DNA of 64,000 nucleotides from Kitasatospora aureofaciens. Its GTDB lineage: Bacteria > Actinomycetota > Actinomycetes > Streptomycetales > Streptomycetaceae. The stretch covers positions 310,001 through 374,000 of the forward strand of contig JODU01000001.1 of assembly GCA_000720845.1 (NCBI GenBank), given 5' to 3'. The translations under genes and the position numbers were made by a program. The first letter of the stretch is position 1. The number at the start of each line of letters is the position of its first letter. Below are positions 17,259 through 25,383 of the stretch, piece by piece. The notes under the pieces were generated by a model. The model was not told where the DNA came from, ran no database searches, and was given only the letters and a program-made list of their open reading frames with translations.

Positions 17259-18239
17259 CTACGAGGCGACCAGCAGCACCTTGCCGATGTGGCCGCTCTC
17301 CTCCACCACCCGGTGGCCCTCGGCGGCCTCGCTCATCGGCATCTCGCGGTCGACGACCGGGCGGACGTGTCCCCCGGCGAACAGCGGCCAGACATGCTCG
17401 CGCACGGCCGCCACGATCGCCGCCTTCTCCTCCAGGGGCCGGGCCCGCAGCGAGGTGGCGCTGACGGCGGCCCGCTTGGCCAGGAGCGTGCCGATGTTCA
17501 GCTCGCCCTTCCGGCCGCCCTGCATGCCGATGATCGCGAGCCGGCCGTTCACGGCGAGGGCCTCAACGTTGCGGTCCAGGTACTTGGCGCCCATGTTGTC
17601 GAGGATGACGTCGGCGCCCGCGCCGCCGGTCGCGTCCTTCACCTCGGCGACGAAGTCCTGCTCCCGGTAGTTGATCAGGATGTCCGCGCCCAGCTCGGCG
17701 CAGCGCTCCAGCTTCTCCTTCGTGCCCGCCGTCACCGCCACCTTCGCGCCGACCGCCTTGGCGAGCTGGATCGCCATGGTGCCGATGCCGCTGGAGCCGC
17801 CGTGGACCAGCAGCGTCTCGCCGGGGCGCAGGTGGGCGACCATGAAGACGTTCGACCAGACGGTGCAGACCACCTCGGGCAGCGCCGCCGCCGCCTTCAG
17901 GTCGACGCCCTGCGGCACCGGCAGCAGCTGTCCGGCCGGGACGACGACCTTCTCGGCGTAACCGCCGCCCGCGAGCAGCGCGCACACCTCGTCGCCGACG
18001 GCCCAGCCGGACACGCCGGAGCCGAGCGCCACCACGCGTCCGGAGCACTCCAGGCCCGGGTAGGGGGAGGCGCCGGGCGGGGGGTCGTAGAAGCCCTGGC
18101 GCTGCATGATGTCGGCGCGGTTGACGGCGCTGGCCGCCACCTCGACCAGGACCTCGCCCTCGCCGGGCTGCGGGTCGGGGACCTCGGCCCACACCAGCGC
18201 CTCGGGGCCTCCGGGTTCGGGAATCGTGATCGCATGCAT
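17259..18239 (-). CDS. NAD(P)H:quinone oxidoreductase, zinc-independent MDR family
   Basis: A 326-residue medium-chain dehydrogenase/reductase. The N-terminal GroES-like domain (EVLVEVAASAVNRADIMQRQGFYDPPPGASPYPGLECSG) fits the quinone oxidoreductase (PIG3/Qor) branch. The structural-zinc cysteines of alcohol dehydrogenases are absent. The Rossmann domain has LLVHGGSSGIGTMAIQLAKAVGA for NADPH. Expected to reduce quinones or other enones by hydride transfer in the cytoplasm. The start ATG at 18239 (MHAITIPEPGGPEAL) is the usual one for this family. Divergent from the exporter operon. Confidence 0.9.
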   Translation of the reverse strand: MHAITIPEPGGPEALVWAEVPDPQPGEGEVLVEVAASAVNRADIMQRQGFYDPPPGASPYPGLECSGRVVALGSGVSGWAVGDEVCALLAGGGYAEKVVVPAGQLLPVPQGVDLKAAAALPEVVCTVWSNVFMVAHLRPGETLLVHGGSSGIGTMAIQLAKAVGAKVAVTAGTKEKLERCAELGADILINYREQDFVAEVKDATGGAGADVILDNMGAKYLDRNVEALAVNGRLAIIGMQGGRKGELNIGTLLAKRAAVSATSLRARPLEEKAAIVAAVREHVWPLFAGGHVRPVVDREMPMSEAAEGHRVVEESGHIGKVLLVAS

Positions 18240-18331
18240 GGGCCCGACGCTACTCCTGTGTCCCCCGTCCTCTCCCGCCGGAAAATCCCCGTGCGTCGGC
18301 GATGAGTTTGCGCGACGGTAAAGGTCTCCCC

Positions 18332-18402
18332 ATGCGTAGCCCAAGAACGCGTAGCCCAAGAACGCGGAGCCCATGAACGCGGAGCCCATGAACGCGGAGT
18401 GA
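18332..18402 (+). other. 15-bp tandem repeat forming two overlapping mini-ORFs before the ABC gene
   Basis: Four 15-bp units (18334-18393; GCGTAGCCCAAGAAC twice, then GCGGAGCCCATGAAC twice) plus a partial fifth reach the exporter start. Read in frame they give MRSPRTRSPRTRSP-stop (18332-18376) and, overlapping by ATGA, MNAEPMNAE-stop (18373-18402). That stop lies two bases before the exporter ATG at 18405. The last unit supplies its GGAG ribosome site. The repeat is a direct observation; translation of the mini-ORFs is inference. Confidence 0.6.
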
Positions 18403-18404
18403 CC

Positions 18405-19442
18405 ATGAGCAGGAACAGCACGCACACGTCCGGACTCGCGATCGAGACCGCGGGCCTGGTGAAGACGTTCGGTGAGACCCGGGCCGTGGACGGGGTGGAC
18501 CTCGCGGTGCCCGCCGGCACGGTCTACGGCGCTCTCGGTCCGAACGGCGCCGGCAAGACCACCACGGTGAAGATGCTCGCCACCCTGCTGCGGCCGGACG
18601 GCGGCCATGCCCGCGTCTTCGGCCATGACGTGGTGCACGATGCGGACGAGGTACGCGGGCGGGTGAGCCTCACCGGGCAGTACGCGTCCGTGGACGAGGA
18701 CCTCACCGGCACCGAGAACCTGGTCCTGCTGGGCCGGCTGCTCGGGCACGGCAAGGCGGCCGCACGGGAGCGCGGCGAGCAGCTGCTGGCGGCCTTCGGG
18801 CTGACGGACGCCGCGGCGAAGCAGGTCAAGCACTACTCCGGCGGCATGCGGCGGCGCATCGACATCGCCGCCTCCATCCTCAACACCCCCGACCTGCTCT
18901 TCCTCGACGAGCCCACCACCGGACTCGATCCGCGCAGCCGCAACCAGGTGTGGGACATCGTGCGCGCGGTCGTCGCCCAGGGCACGACGGTGCTGCTGAC
19001 CACGCAGTACCTGGACGAGGCCGATCAGCTGGCGTCCCGGATCGCCGTCATCGACAAGGGACGGGTGATCGCCGAGGGCACCAAGGGCGAGCTGAAGGCC
19101 TCCGTCGGCGCCGGCTCCGTCCATCTGCGGCTGCGGGACGCCCAGGAGCGGCCCGAGGCCGAGCGCCTGCTGCGGAGCCTGCTGGTGGCCGAGGTGCAGC
19201 GGGAGCCCGATCCGGTGGCGCTGACCGCGCGCCTCGGGGTGGCGGCCGGTGACACCGCCGCCGACCAGGCCGCCAAGGCACTCGGTGAGCTGGCCGGGGC
19301 CGGCATCACCGTCGACAGCTTCTCCCTGGGACAGCCCAGCCTCGACGAGGTCTTCCTCGCGCTGACCGGGCACGACACCGGCCAGAGCACCGGCGGCGGC
19401 TCCAGCACCGGCACCGACACGAAGGGCGAGGTGGCGGCATGA
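18405..19442 (+). CDS. ABC exporter ATPase, DrrA family
   Basis: A 345-residue ATP-binding subunit. Walker A GPNGAGKTTTVKM, Q-loop in LTGQYASVDEDLTG, signature YSGGMRRRIDIAAS and Walker B LLFLDEPTTGLDP are all intact. A C-terminal extension of about 90 residues after the switch region is typical of daunorubicin-resistance (DrrA)-type ATPases. It pairs with the downstream permease (ATGA overlap) to form a full exporter of two ATPases and two permeases, moving a hydrophobic compound or lipid outward. The ATG at 18405 is 5 nt after GGAG; a GTG at 18399 is in frame but lies in the ribosome site. Substrate unknown. Confidence 0.92.
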   Translation: MSRNSTHTSGLAIETAGLVKTFGETRAVDGVDLAVPAGTVYGALGPNGAGKTTTVKMLATLLRPDGGHARVFGHDVVHDADEVRGRVSLTGQYASVDEDLTGTENLVLLGRLLGHGKAAARERGEQLLAAFGLTDAAAKQVKHYSGGMRRRIDIAASILNTPDLLFLDEPTTGLDPRSRNQVWDIVRAVVAQGTTVLLTTQYLDEADQLASRIAVIDKGRVIAEGTKGELKASVGAGSVHLRLRDAQERPEAERLLRSLLVAEVQREPDPVALTARLGVAAGDTAADQAAKALGELAGAGITVDSFSLGQPSLDEVFLALTGHDTGQSTGGGSSTGTDTKGEVAA

Positions 19443-20287
19443 GCACGGCCACGAGCACCGCGGACAAGGAACTGTCCCCGGTCAGCACCGAGTCGCTGAC
19501 GGCCCTGCTGGTGACCAGGGAGCGGCCGCCGCGGCCCAGCGCCCTGTCCACGTCCCTGACCTTCGGCTGGCGCGCGATCCTCAAGATCAAGCACGTGCCG
19601 GAGCAGCTCTTCGACGTCACCGCCTTCCCGATCATGAACCTGTTGATGTTCACGTACCTCTTCGGCGGTGCGCTGGCGGGTTCGCCCCGTGACTACATCC
19701 AGTTCGTGCTGCCGGGCATCCTCGTGATGTCGGTCGTGATGATCACGATGTACACCGGCGTCTCGGTGAACATCGACATCGAGAAGGGCTTCTTCGACCG
19801 CATCCGCTCGCTGCCGATCTGGCGGCCCTCGGCGATGGTCGGCTATCTCCTCGGCGACGCGCTGCGCTACACCATCGCGTCCGTCGTGATGCTCTCGGTC
19901 GGACTGCTGCTCGGCTACCGGCCCGACGGCGGGTTCGTCGGCGTGGTCGCCGGGATCGCGCTGCTGCTGATCTTCTCGTTCGCCTTCTCGTGGATCTGGA
20001 CGATGTTCGGGCTGATGCTGCGCACCGAGAAGTCGGTGATGAGCGTCAGCATGATGGTGATCTTCCCGCTCACCTTCCTGTCCAACGTCTTCGTCGATCC
20101 GAAGACCATGCCGGGCTGGCTGCAGGCCTTCGTCAACAACAGCCCGATCACCCATCTGGCGTCCGCGGTGCGCGGCCTGCTGGCGGGCGGCTGGCCCGGC
20201 GCCGAGATCGCCTGGACGCTGGGCTGGGCGGGACTGTTCCTGCTGGTCTTCGGCCCGGTCACGATGCGGCTCTACAACCGCAAGTAG
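19439..20287 (+). CDS. ABC exporter permease, DrrB family (ABC-2 type)
   Basis: A 282-residue permease with about six membrane segments from residue 55 on. The ABC-2 signature region reads GFFDRIRSLPIWRPSAMVGYLLGDALR, the motif that contacts the ATPase. MMVIFPLTFLSNVFVDPKTMPGWLQAFVNNSPITHLA is the conserved C-terminal part of DrrB-like permeases. It starts within the stop of the ATPase gene, so the two proteins are made in fixed ratio. A short GC-rich gap separates it from the convergent channel gene. Confidence 0.92.
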   Translation: MSTATSTADKELSPVSTESLTALLVTRERPPRPSALSTSLTFGWRAILKIKHVPEQLFDVTAFPIMNLLMFTYLFGGALAGSPRDYIQFVLPGILVMSVVMITMYTGVSVNIDIEKGFFDRIRSLPIWRPSAMVGYLLGDALRYTIASVVMLSVGLLLGYRPDGGFVGVVAGIALLLIFSFAFSWIWTMFGLMLRTEKSVMSVSMMVIFPLTFLSNVFVDPKTMPGWLQAFVNNSPITHLASAVRGLLAGGWPGAEIAWTLGWAGLFLLVFGPVTMRLYNRK

Positions 20288-20332
20288 CCGGCCCCGGGGA
20301 GCGGGCCCCGCGACCGGACCGCTGGGAACGGC

Positions 20333-21430
20333 TCAGTCGCGGGGGAGCGGGCGGGCGTCGGGCGTCACATGGGTGGCCGGCGTCGCCCGTACGATCGTGA
20401 TCAGGCGGTCCGTCAGTTCCAGCCCGCCGACGGCCGGGTCGTCGTAGCCCAGCACCCGGTGCCCGCGCAGCACGCTCACCACCAGGTCGTCCGTCTCGCG
20501 CGGCTTCCTGCCCACCTCGGCCTTTATGACGGGCCGTTCGACGAGGTCGAGTCCGCTGCCCTGGCTGATCAGGTCCTCCATGACCATGCCGGCGGCGGGG
20601 CTGAGCACGGAGAGCCCGAGCAACCGGCCGGCGGCGCTGGCGCTGGTGATCACTGCATCCGCGCCGGACTGCTTCAGCAGGGGCGCGTTCTCCTCCTCGC
20701 GGACCGCGACCACGATCTTCGCGCCGCGGTTGAGCTGCCGGGCCGTCAGCGTCACCAGCACGGCCGTGTCGTCGCGCTGCGTGGCGATGATGATCTGCTT
20801 CGCCCGGAACGCCTCGGCCCGGTTCAGCACATCGCTGCGGGTCGCGTCACCGACCACGCCCGCGTAGCCGTGGGCCGTCGCCGCCTCGATGGCCTTGCCG
20901 CTGGGGTCGACCACGACCACCTGGTCCTTGCGCAGCCCGGTCGCGCAGACGGTCTGGATCGCCGACCGCCCCTTGGTTCCGAAGCCGACGACGACAGTGT
21001 GATCGCGCAAGGCGGACCTCCAGCGGTTCAGGCGCCACTCCTCCCGAGTGCGCTCGGTGAGGGCTTCCAGCGTGGTGCCGACCAGGATGATCAGGAAGAG
21101 CACGCGCAGCGGCGTGATGACGAAGATGTTGGTCAGCCGGGCGGCGTCGCTGACGGGCGTGATGTCACCGTATCCGGTGGTGGAGAGGGTGACGGTGGCG
21201 TAGTAGAACGAGTCGAGGAGATCGACGGAACCGTCGGAGTTGTCGGTGTAGCCGTCGTGGTCCGCGTACACGATGAAGGCCGTCACCACGAGGACCACCA
21301 GGGCGATGGACAGCCGCTTGGCGACCTGCCGGAACGGGTGCTCCACCAGTTTCCTGGGGAGCTTCACCTTGTGGGTCACGAAGTGCTCGTCCGCCTGGCG
21401 CGCGATCGCGTCCTGGCCCGGAAGTTTCAC
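20333..21430 (-). CDS. Potassium channel with cytoplasmic RCK (TrkA-N/TrkA-C) domains
   Basis: A 365-residue two-helix K+ channel. TM1 (LSIALVVLVVTAFIVYAD), pore helix and selectivity filter LSTTGYGDITP, and TM2 (PLRVLFLIILVGTTLEAL) are followed by a Rossmann RCK domain (VVVGFGTKGRSAIQ, VVVDPSGKAIE, VVGDATRSDVL) and a TrkA-C-like module near the end. It resembles MthK-type ligand-gated channels. I chose the GTG at 21430, which overlaps the moeA stop as GTGA with GGGG 10 nt upstream. A GTG at 21439 would add three residues but has its ribosome site too close. The start lies inside a perfect parS sequence. Confidence 0.88.
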   Translation of the reverse strand: MKLPGQDAIARQADEHFVTHKVKLPRKLVEHPFRQVAKRLSIALVVLVVTAFIVYADHDGYTDNSDGSVDLLDSFYYATVTLSTTGYGDITPVSDAARLTNIFVITPLRVLFLIILVGTTLEALTERTREEWRLNRWRSALRDHTVVVGFGTKGRSAIQTVCATGLRKDQVVVVDPSGKAIEAATAHGYAGVVGDATRSDVLNRAEAFRAKQIIIATQRDDTAVLVTLTARQLNRGAKIVVAVREEENAPLLKQSGADAVITSASAAGRLLGLSVLSPAAGMVMEDLISQGSGLDLVERPVIKAEVGRKPRETDDLVVSVLRGHRVLGYDDPAVGGLELTDRLITIVRATPATHVTPDARPLPRD

Positions 21431-21437
21431 GTGAAAC
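21424..21437. promoter_or_regulatory. parS: parS centromere site (ParB-binding palindrome)
   Basis: A perfect 14-bp palindrome GTTTCACGTGAAAC, the known Streptomyces parS consensus bound by ParB. It spans the last codons of moeA and the start codon of the channel gene, so the bases serve coding and segregation roles at once. Confidence 0.9.
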
Positions 21438-22806
21438 ACACCCCGATCCCGCCGGCCGCCCAGGGCAGGTCGAGCAGCTCGGTCTCCTGCCCCGGCCGCG
21501 CGCCGCCCGGGGGTACGACGGCCAGCGCGTCGGCGGCCGCGATGCCGCGCAGCATCGCCGGACCGTTGTAGTGCAGCGGCACGGCACCCTCGTCGCGCAG
21601 CACGACCGGCACCAGCCGGGTGTCGTGCGGATGCCCGTGCACGGCGTCCCGCAGCGGCAGCGTGTACGGCTCCGGCGCCGACCGGGCGGCGAGGGTGCGC
21701 AGCAGCGGCTCGGCGAGGGTGAGCAGGCCGGAGACGGCGGCGAGGGGGTTGCCGGGCAGTCCGACGAGGTGCTGGTCGTCCTTGAGGCGGGCCAGCAGCA
21801 TCGGGTGGCCGGGGCGTGCCTGGACACCGTCCACGAGGAGTTCGGCACCGATCCGGCGCAGGATCGGGTGAACGTGGTCGACGGGTCCGGCGGCGGTGCC
21901 GCCGGTCGTCACGATCAGGTCGGCGTCGGAGGACGTGACGGCGCGGTGCAGCGCCTTGGCGTCGTCGCCGATCCGGCGCACGGCGCGGACCTCGGCGCCC
22001 AGCGCGCGCAGCCACGGCGGCAGCATCGGGCCGAGCGCGTCCCGGATGAGGCCGTCGTGCGGGAGGCCCGCGGTGAGCAGTTCGTCGCCGAGGACCAGGA
22101 CGTCGACGCGGGGGCGGGGGACCGCGGTGAGTGTGTCGTACCCGGCGGCGGCGGCGAGGCCCAGTACCGCCGGGGTCGCGAGGGTGCCGACGGGCAGCAA
22201 CTGGTCGCCGCTGCGGCACTCCTGGCCGCGCGGGCGGATGTCCTGACCGTGGACGACCTCGCGGGTGGGATGCAGGCGTCCGTGTTCATCGGTGCGGCCG
22301 TGCTCGGAGCGCAGTACGGCGGTGGTGTCCGCGGGAATCCGCGCCCCGGTGGCGATGCGGACGGCCTCGCCGTCGGCGAGGGGCGCGGGCTCCGCGTGCC
22401 CGGCCAGGACGCCCTCGTCGCGCACCGCCCAGGGGCCGGGGCCGGCGAGGGCCCAGCCGTCCATCGCGGAGGAGTCGAAGGAGGGCAGGTCGGTGAGGGC
22501 GGCCAGGGGTGCGGCCAGGGTGAGGCCGAGGGCCGCGTCGAGGGGCACGGCGACCGGTGTGCGACGGGCGGCACGGGCCGCGGCGCGGGCGGCGCGTTCG
22601 GCGGTCGCCCGCGCCTCGGGCCAGGGGGTGGCGCGGTGGTGGGCGTCCGCCGGATGGTGCGGGGCGGGTGTGCCGTGTCCGCCGCGGCCCGGGTGGGCGG
22701 GACCGCGGTGGGCGGGGCCGGGGTTCTCCTTCACGAGGGCGAGCGCCTCCTCGACGTCGAGGTCGTCCTCGGCCTCCGTGTCGGCCCGCGTGCCGGGGGA
22801 GGGCAT
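21427..22806 (-). CDS. moeA: Molybdopterin molybdenumtransferase MoeA
   Basis: A 459-residue enzyme that inserts molybdate into adenylylated molybdopterin, the last step of molybdenum cofactor synthesis. It shows the MoeA order: N-terminal linker, LPSFDSSAMDGWAL (domain entry), GARIPADTTAVLRSE, GDQLLPVGTLATPAVLGLAAAAG, then the MoCF-binding domain DADLIVTTGGTAAGPVDHV and the C-terminal beta domain. The first 60 residues are Pro/His-rich and not conserved. In most relatives GGTSVG occupies the GGTAAG position. Its ATG overlaps the mobA-fusion stop (TGATG), giving a three-gene unit with mobA and the channel. Confidence 0.9.
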   Translation of the reverse strand: MPSPGTRADTEAEDDLDVEEALALVKENPGPAHRGPAHPGRGGHGTPAPHHPADAHHRATPWPEARATAERAARAAARAARRTPVAVPLDAALGLTLAAPLAALTDLPSFDSSAMDGWALAGPGPWAVRDEGVLAGHAEPAPLADGEAVRIATGARIPADTTAVLRSEHGRTDEHGRLHPTREVVHGQDIRPRGQECRSGDQLLPVGTLATPAVLGLAAAAGYDTLTAVPRPRVDVLVLGDELLTAGLPHDGLIRDALGPMLPPWLRALGAEVRAVRRIGDDAKALHRAVTSSDADLIVTTGGTAAGPVDHVHPILRRIGAELLVDGVQARPGHPMLLARLKDDQHLVGLPGNPLAAVSGLLTLAEPLLRTLAARSAPEPYTLPLRDAVHGHPHDTRLVPVVLRDEGAVPLHYNGPAMLRGIAAADALAVVPPGGARPGQETELLDLPWAAGGIGVCFT

Positions 22807-23798
22807 CACGCGTCCGGGCGGGTGTCGGGGGTGGCGTCGGGCGCCACGCCGGGCTTGCCCTTCGCGGGGCCGGCCCCGGTGCCGGCGGCCTCCTCGGCCC
22901 AGCGCAGGGCGAGGGCCGCGGCCTTGCGGGCGGTCTCCGCGACGGCCTCGGGGCCTCCCCCGGCCCGCCCGGCCGCGTAACCGACCAGGAAGGTGGTCAG
23001 CGGGGCGGCCGGCCTGGCCACCCCGTGGGCGGCGTCGCGCGCGAGATCGAGCAGGACCTTGGTGTCGACGTCCAGGTCGATGCCCAACTCGTCCTTGGCT
23101 GCGGAAATCCATTCATCCAACACGTGACCATGCTCCCTGATGCGTGCCCTTGCGGTGGCGATGTCGTCCCAGGTGTCGCAGTCGAAGGAGGCGACGGCGT
23201 CCGGGACGCGAGTGAGGCGCAGAGCGCCGGTCAGGCGGCGCAGGGGCAGCCCGGTGAGGTCCGGCCGGTCTGTCCCTTCCTCCCGGTCACGGGCGAGCGC
23301 GGCCAGTTCGCGGCGCAGCGCGGACGCGCGGTAGGCGGCGACGAGGGGCTGGTCGCGGCCGTCGGCGTCGGTGAGCAGCGCCCCGTCGGCGCCGCCCGCG
23401 GCGAGGGCCGACAGCAGCCGCCCGACGGTCGGCCCGGCGAGGAACGGCAGGTCGGCGGAGAGCACCACGACGTGTTCCGCGGTGGTGCGCCGCAGTCCGG
23501 CGGCGAGTGCGGCGAGCGGTCCCCCGCCGGGCGGGTCCTCGCGGGCCCAGGTCACCGGGCGCGCGGTGGGACGGGGGTCGGCGACGACGACGGTGGTCCG
23601 CGCTCCGGCGCAGGCGGCGAGCACCCGGTCGAGGAGCGCGCGTCCGCCCACCCGCAAGCCGGGCTTGTCCGCGCCCCCGAGCCGCCGGGCGGCCCCGCCG
23701 GCGAGCACGACGACGTCGTACCCGGTGGGGCCGGGGCCGGTACCCGGCGCGGGGTCGGTGCCGGCGCCTGGGTCGCCGGCGGGCTCGTACGCGGTCAC
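22806..23798 (-). CDS. mobA: MobA-like molybdenum cofactor guanylyltransferase fused to DUF6457
   Basis: A 330-residue two-part protein. Residues about 25-225 are a MobA-type nucleotidyltransferase: VVLAGGAARRLGGADKP (nucleotide loop with the GxxRRxGxDK pattern), VLSADLPFLAG (metal Asp), and DQPLVAAY. The remainder (LDEWISAAKDELGIDLDVDTKVLLDLARDAAHGVARPAAPLTTFLVGYAAG) is a helical DUF6457 domain, which I recall as a separate small gene beside moco genes in other actinobacteria. It should attach GMP to molybdopterin. The GTG at 23798 follows a divergent Pro-rich leader. Coupled to moeA. Confidence 0.85.
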   Translation of the reverse strand: MTAYEPAGDPGAGTDPAPGTGPGPTGYDVVVLAGGAARRLGGADKPGLRVGGRALLDRVLAACAGARTTVVVADPRPTARPVTWAREDPPGGGPLAALAAGLRRTTAEHVVVLSADLPFLAGPTVGRLLSALAAGGADGALLTDADGRDQPLVAAYRASALRRELAALARDREEGTDRPDLTGLPLRRLTGALRLTRVPDAVASFDCDTWDDIATARARIREHGHVLDEWISAAKDELGIDLDVDTKVLLDLARDAAHGVARPAAPLTTFLVGYAAGRAGGGPEAVAETARKAAALALRWAEEAAGTGAGPAKGKPGVAPDATPDTRPDA

Positions 23799-23913
23799 CC
23801 CCCGAGTATGGGGCTCTGGGCGATCACAGGGAACGCGGCGGAGCCCGCGCGATCGGACGGGGTGCGGACACACCTGCGGACACACCGTCACCTTGTGGGC
23901 GTCATCGCCCCTG

Positions 23914-25383
23914 TCACAGGGTCCGCAGCAGCACCGCCGGCTGTTCCACGCAGTCCGCCACGTACCGCAGGAAACCGCCCGCCGTGCCGCCGTCGCACAC
24001 CCGGTGGTCGAAGGTGAGCGAGAGCTGCACCACCTGACGCGCCGCCAGCTCGCCCTCGTGCACCCAGGGCTTGGGGACGATGCGGCCGACGCCGAGCATG
24101 GCCGCCTCGGGGTGGTTGATGATCGGCGTGGAGCCGTCGACGCCGAAGACGCCGTAGTTGTTCAGTGTGAAGGTGCCGCCCGTCAGTTCGCCCGGCGTCA
24201 GCCGGCCCGCGCGGGCCGCCTCAGTCAGCCGGGCGAACTCCGCGGTGAGCGACTCGGCGTCCCGCGCGTGCGCGTCCCGGACGACCGGCACGACCAGCCC
24301 GCGGTCCGTCTGGGCGGCGAAGCCGAGGTGGACCTGTTCGAGCCGGACGATCTCCCGGGCCTCCGTGTCGACGGTCGAGTTCAGCTCCGGGAAGCGGGCC
24401 AGGGCTGCCGTGCAGATCCGGGCCAGCAGGGCGATCAGGGAGATCCTGGGCCCCCCGGACGCGTTCATCGCGGTGCGCGCCCGCATCAGCTCGGTCGCGT
24501 CGGCGTCCACCCAGCAGGTCGCGTCCGGGATCTCCCGCCGGCTGCGGGAGAGCTTGTCGGCGACGGCGCCGCGCACGCCCCTGAGGGGGACGCGGGTGCC
24601 GTCGGAACGCGGGGCGGAGGAAGCGGAGGGGAGGGCGGAGGACGCGGACGAAGCGTCCGGCACCCGGCCCGTCCCGGCCTCCCGGACCGCCGTACGGCCG
24701 CCCTGCGCGGCGGCGGCACGCAGCGCGTACTCCACGTCCGCCCGCAGGATCAGCCCGTCCGGGCCCGAACCGGTCAGCTCCCGCAGGTCCAGGTCGTGCT
24801 GCCGGGCCAGCCTGCGCACCAGCGGGGAGATGACCGGGACCGGACCGTCCACCGGCTCCGCGGCACGGGCCGGGGCTTCCACCGGCCCGGCGCCGGGGAC
24901 CCGGCCGTTCGCCCGCCCGGACGCGCCGGTGGCCAACTGCCGGTCGGCGCGCACCCGACGGCGCCGCGCGGGTGCCTCGGAGGTGCCGTAGCCGACCAGG
25001 ACGTTGCCGGAGCCCTCCGCCTTCCGCTCCGCGGCGGGCGTCTCGGCGGCCGGTGTCCCGGCGGCAGCCGTACCGGTGCCCGGGCCCGCCTCCCGCGCCG
25101 GGCCGTCGGCCGCCGTGTCGCCCTCGCCCACCGCCACGGTCACCAGCGGCGCCCCGACGGGCAGCTCCGTGCCCTCCTCGCCGAAGCGTGCGGTGACCAC
25201 GCCGCCGTAGGGGCAGGGCACCTCGACCATCGCCTTGGCCGTCTCGACCTCGACGACCGGCTGGTCTACGGCGACCACGTCGCCGACCTCGACCAGCCAG
25301 CGCACGATCTCCGCCTCGGTGAGCCCCTCACCGAGGTCGGGCAGCTTGAACTCCAGGCTGCGCCCGTCAGAAGCGTGTGCCAT
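23914..25383 (-). CDS. bkdC2: Branched-chain 2-oxoacid dehydrogenase E2, complex 2
   Basis: A 489-residue E2. The lipoyl domain has K50 in VEVETAKAMVEVP. The subunit-binding domain lies around PVISPLVRRLARQHDLDLREL, and the catalytic domain ends in FDHRVCDGG, with His and Asp of the acyltransferase site. Linkers are long and Ala/Pro/Ser-rich, including SSASSALPSASSAP. The ATG shares one base with the bkdB2 stop (TGATG). In role it parallels BkdC1, but the sequence differs throughout, so the two operons are old paralogues and not a recent duplication. Confidence 0.9.
   Translation of the reverse strand: MAHASDGRSLEFKLPDLGEGLTEAEIVRWLVEVGDVVAVDQPVVEVETAKAMVEVPCPYGGVVTARFGEEGTELPVGAPLVTVAVGEGDTAADGPAREAGPGTGTAAAGTPAAETPAAERKAEGSGNVLVGYGTSEAPARRRRVRADRQLATGASGRANGRVPGAGPVEAPARAAEPVDGPVPVISPLVRRLARQHDLDLRELTGSGPDGLILRADVEYALRAAAAQGGRTAVREAGTGRVPDASSASSALPSASSAPRSDGTRVPLRGVRGAVADKLSRSRREIPDATCWVDADATELMRARTAMNASGGPRISLIALLARICTAALARFPELNSTVDTEAREIVRLEQVHLGFAAQTDRGLVVPVVRDAHARDAESLTAEFARLTEAARAGRLTPGELTGGTFTLNNYGVFGVDGSTPIINHPEAAMLGVGRIVPKPWVHEGELAARQVVQLSLTFDHRVCDGGTAGGFLRYVADCVEQPAVLLRTL

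Noticed and set aside
18334..18408. The 15-bp repeat as a transposon end
   Set aside because: Direct and not inverted repeats, no transposase, and the units fit the ribosome-site/start pattern of the exporter gene.
20333..22219. A single large protein reading through moeA into the channel in one frame
   Set aside because: The upstream part of that frame is low-complexity and antagonistic to the clear MoeA frame; the channel starts at the GTGA overlap.
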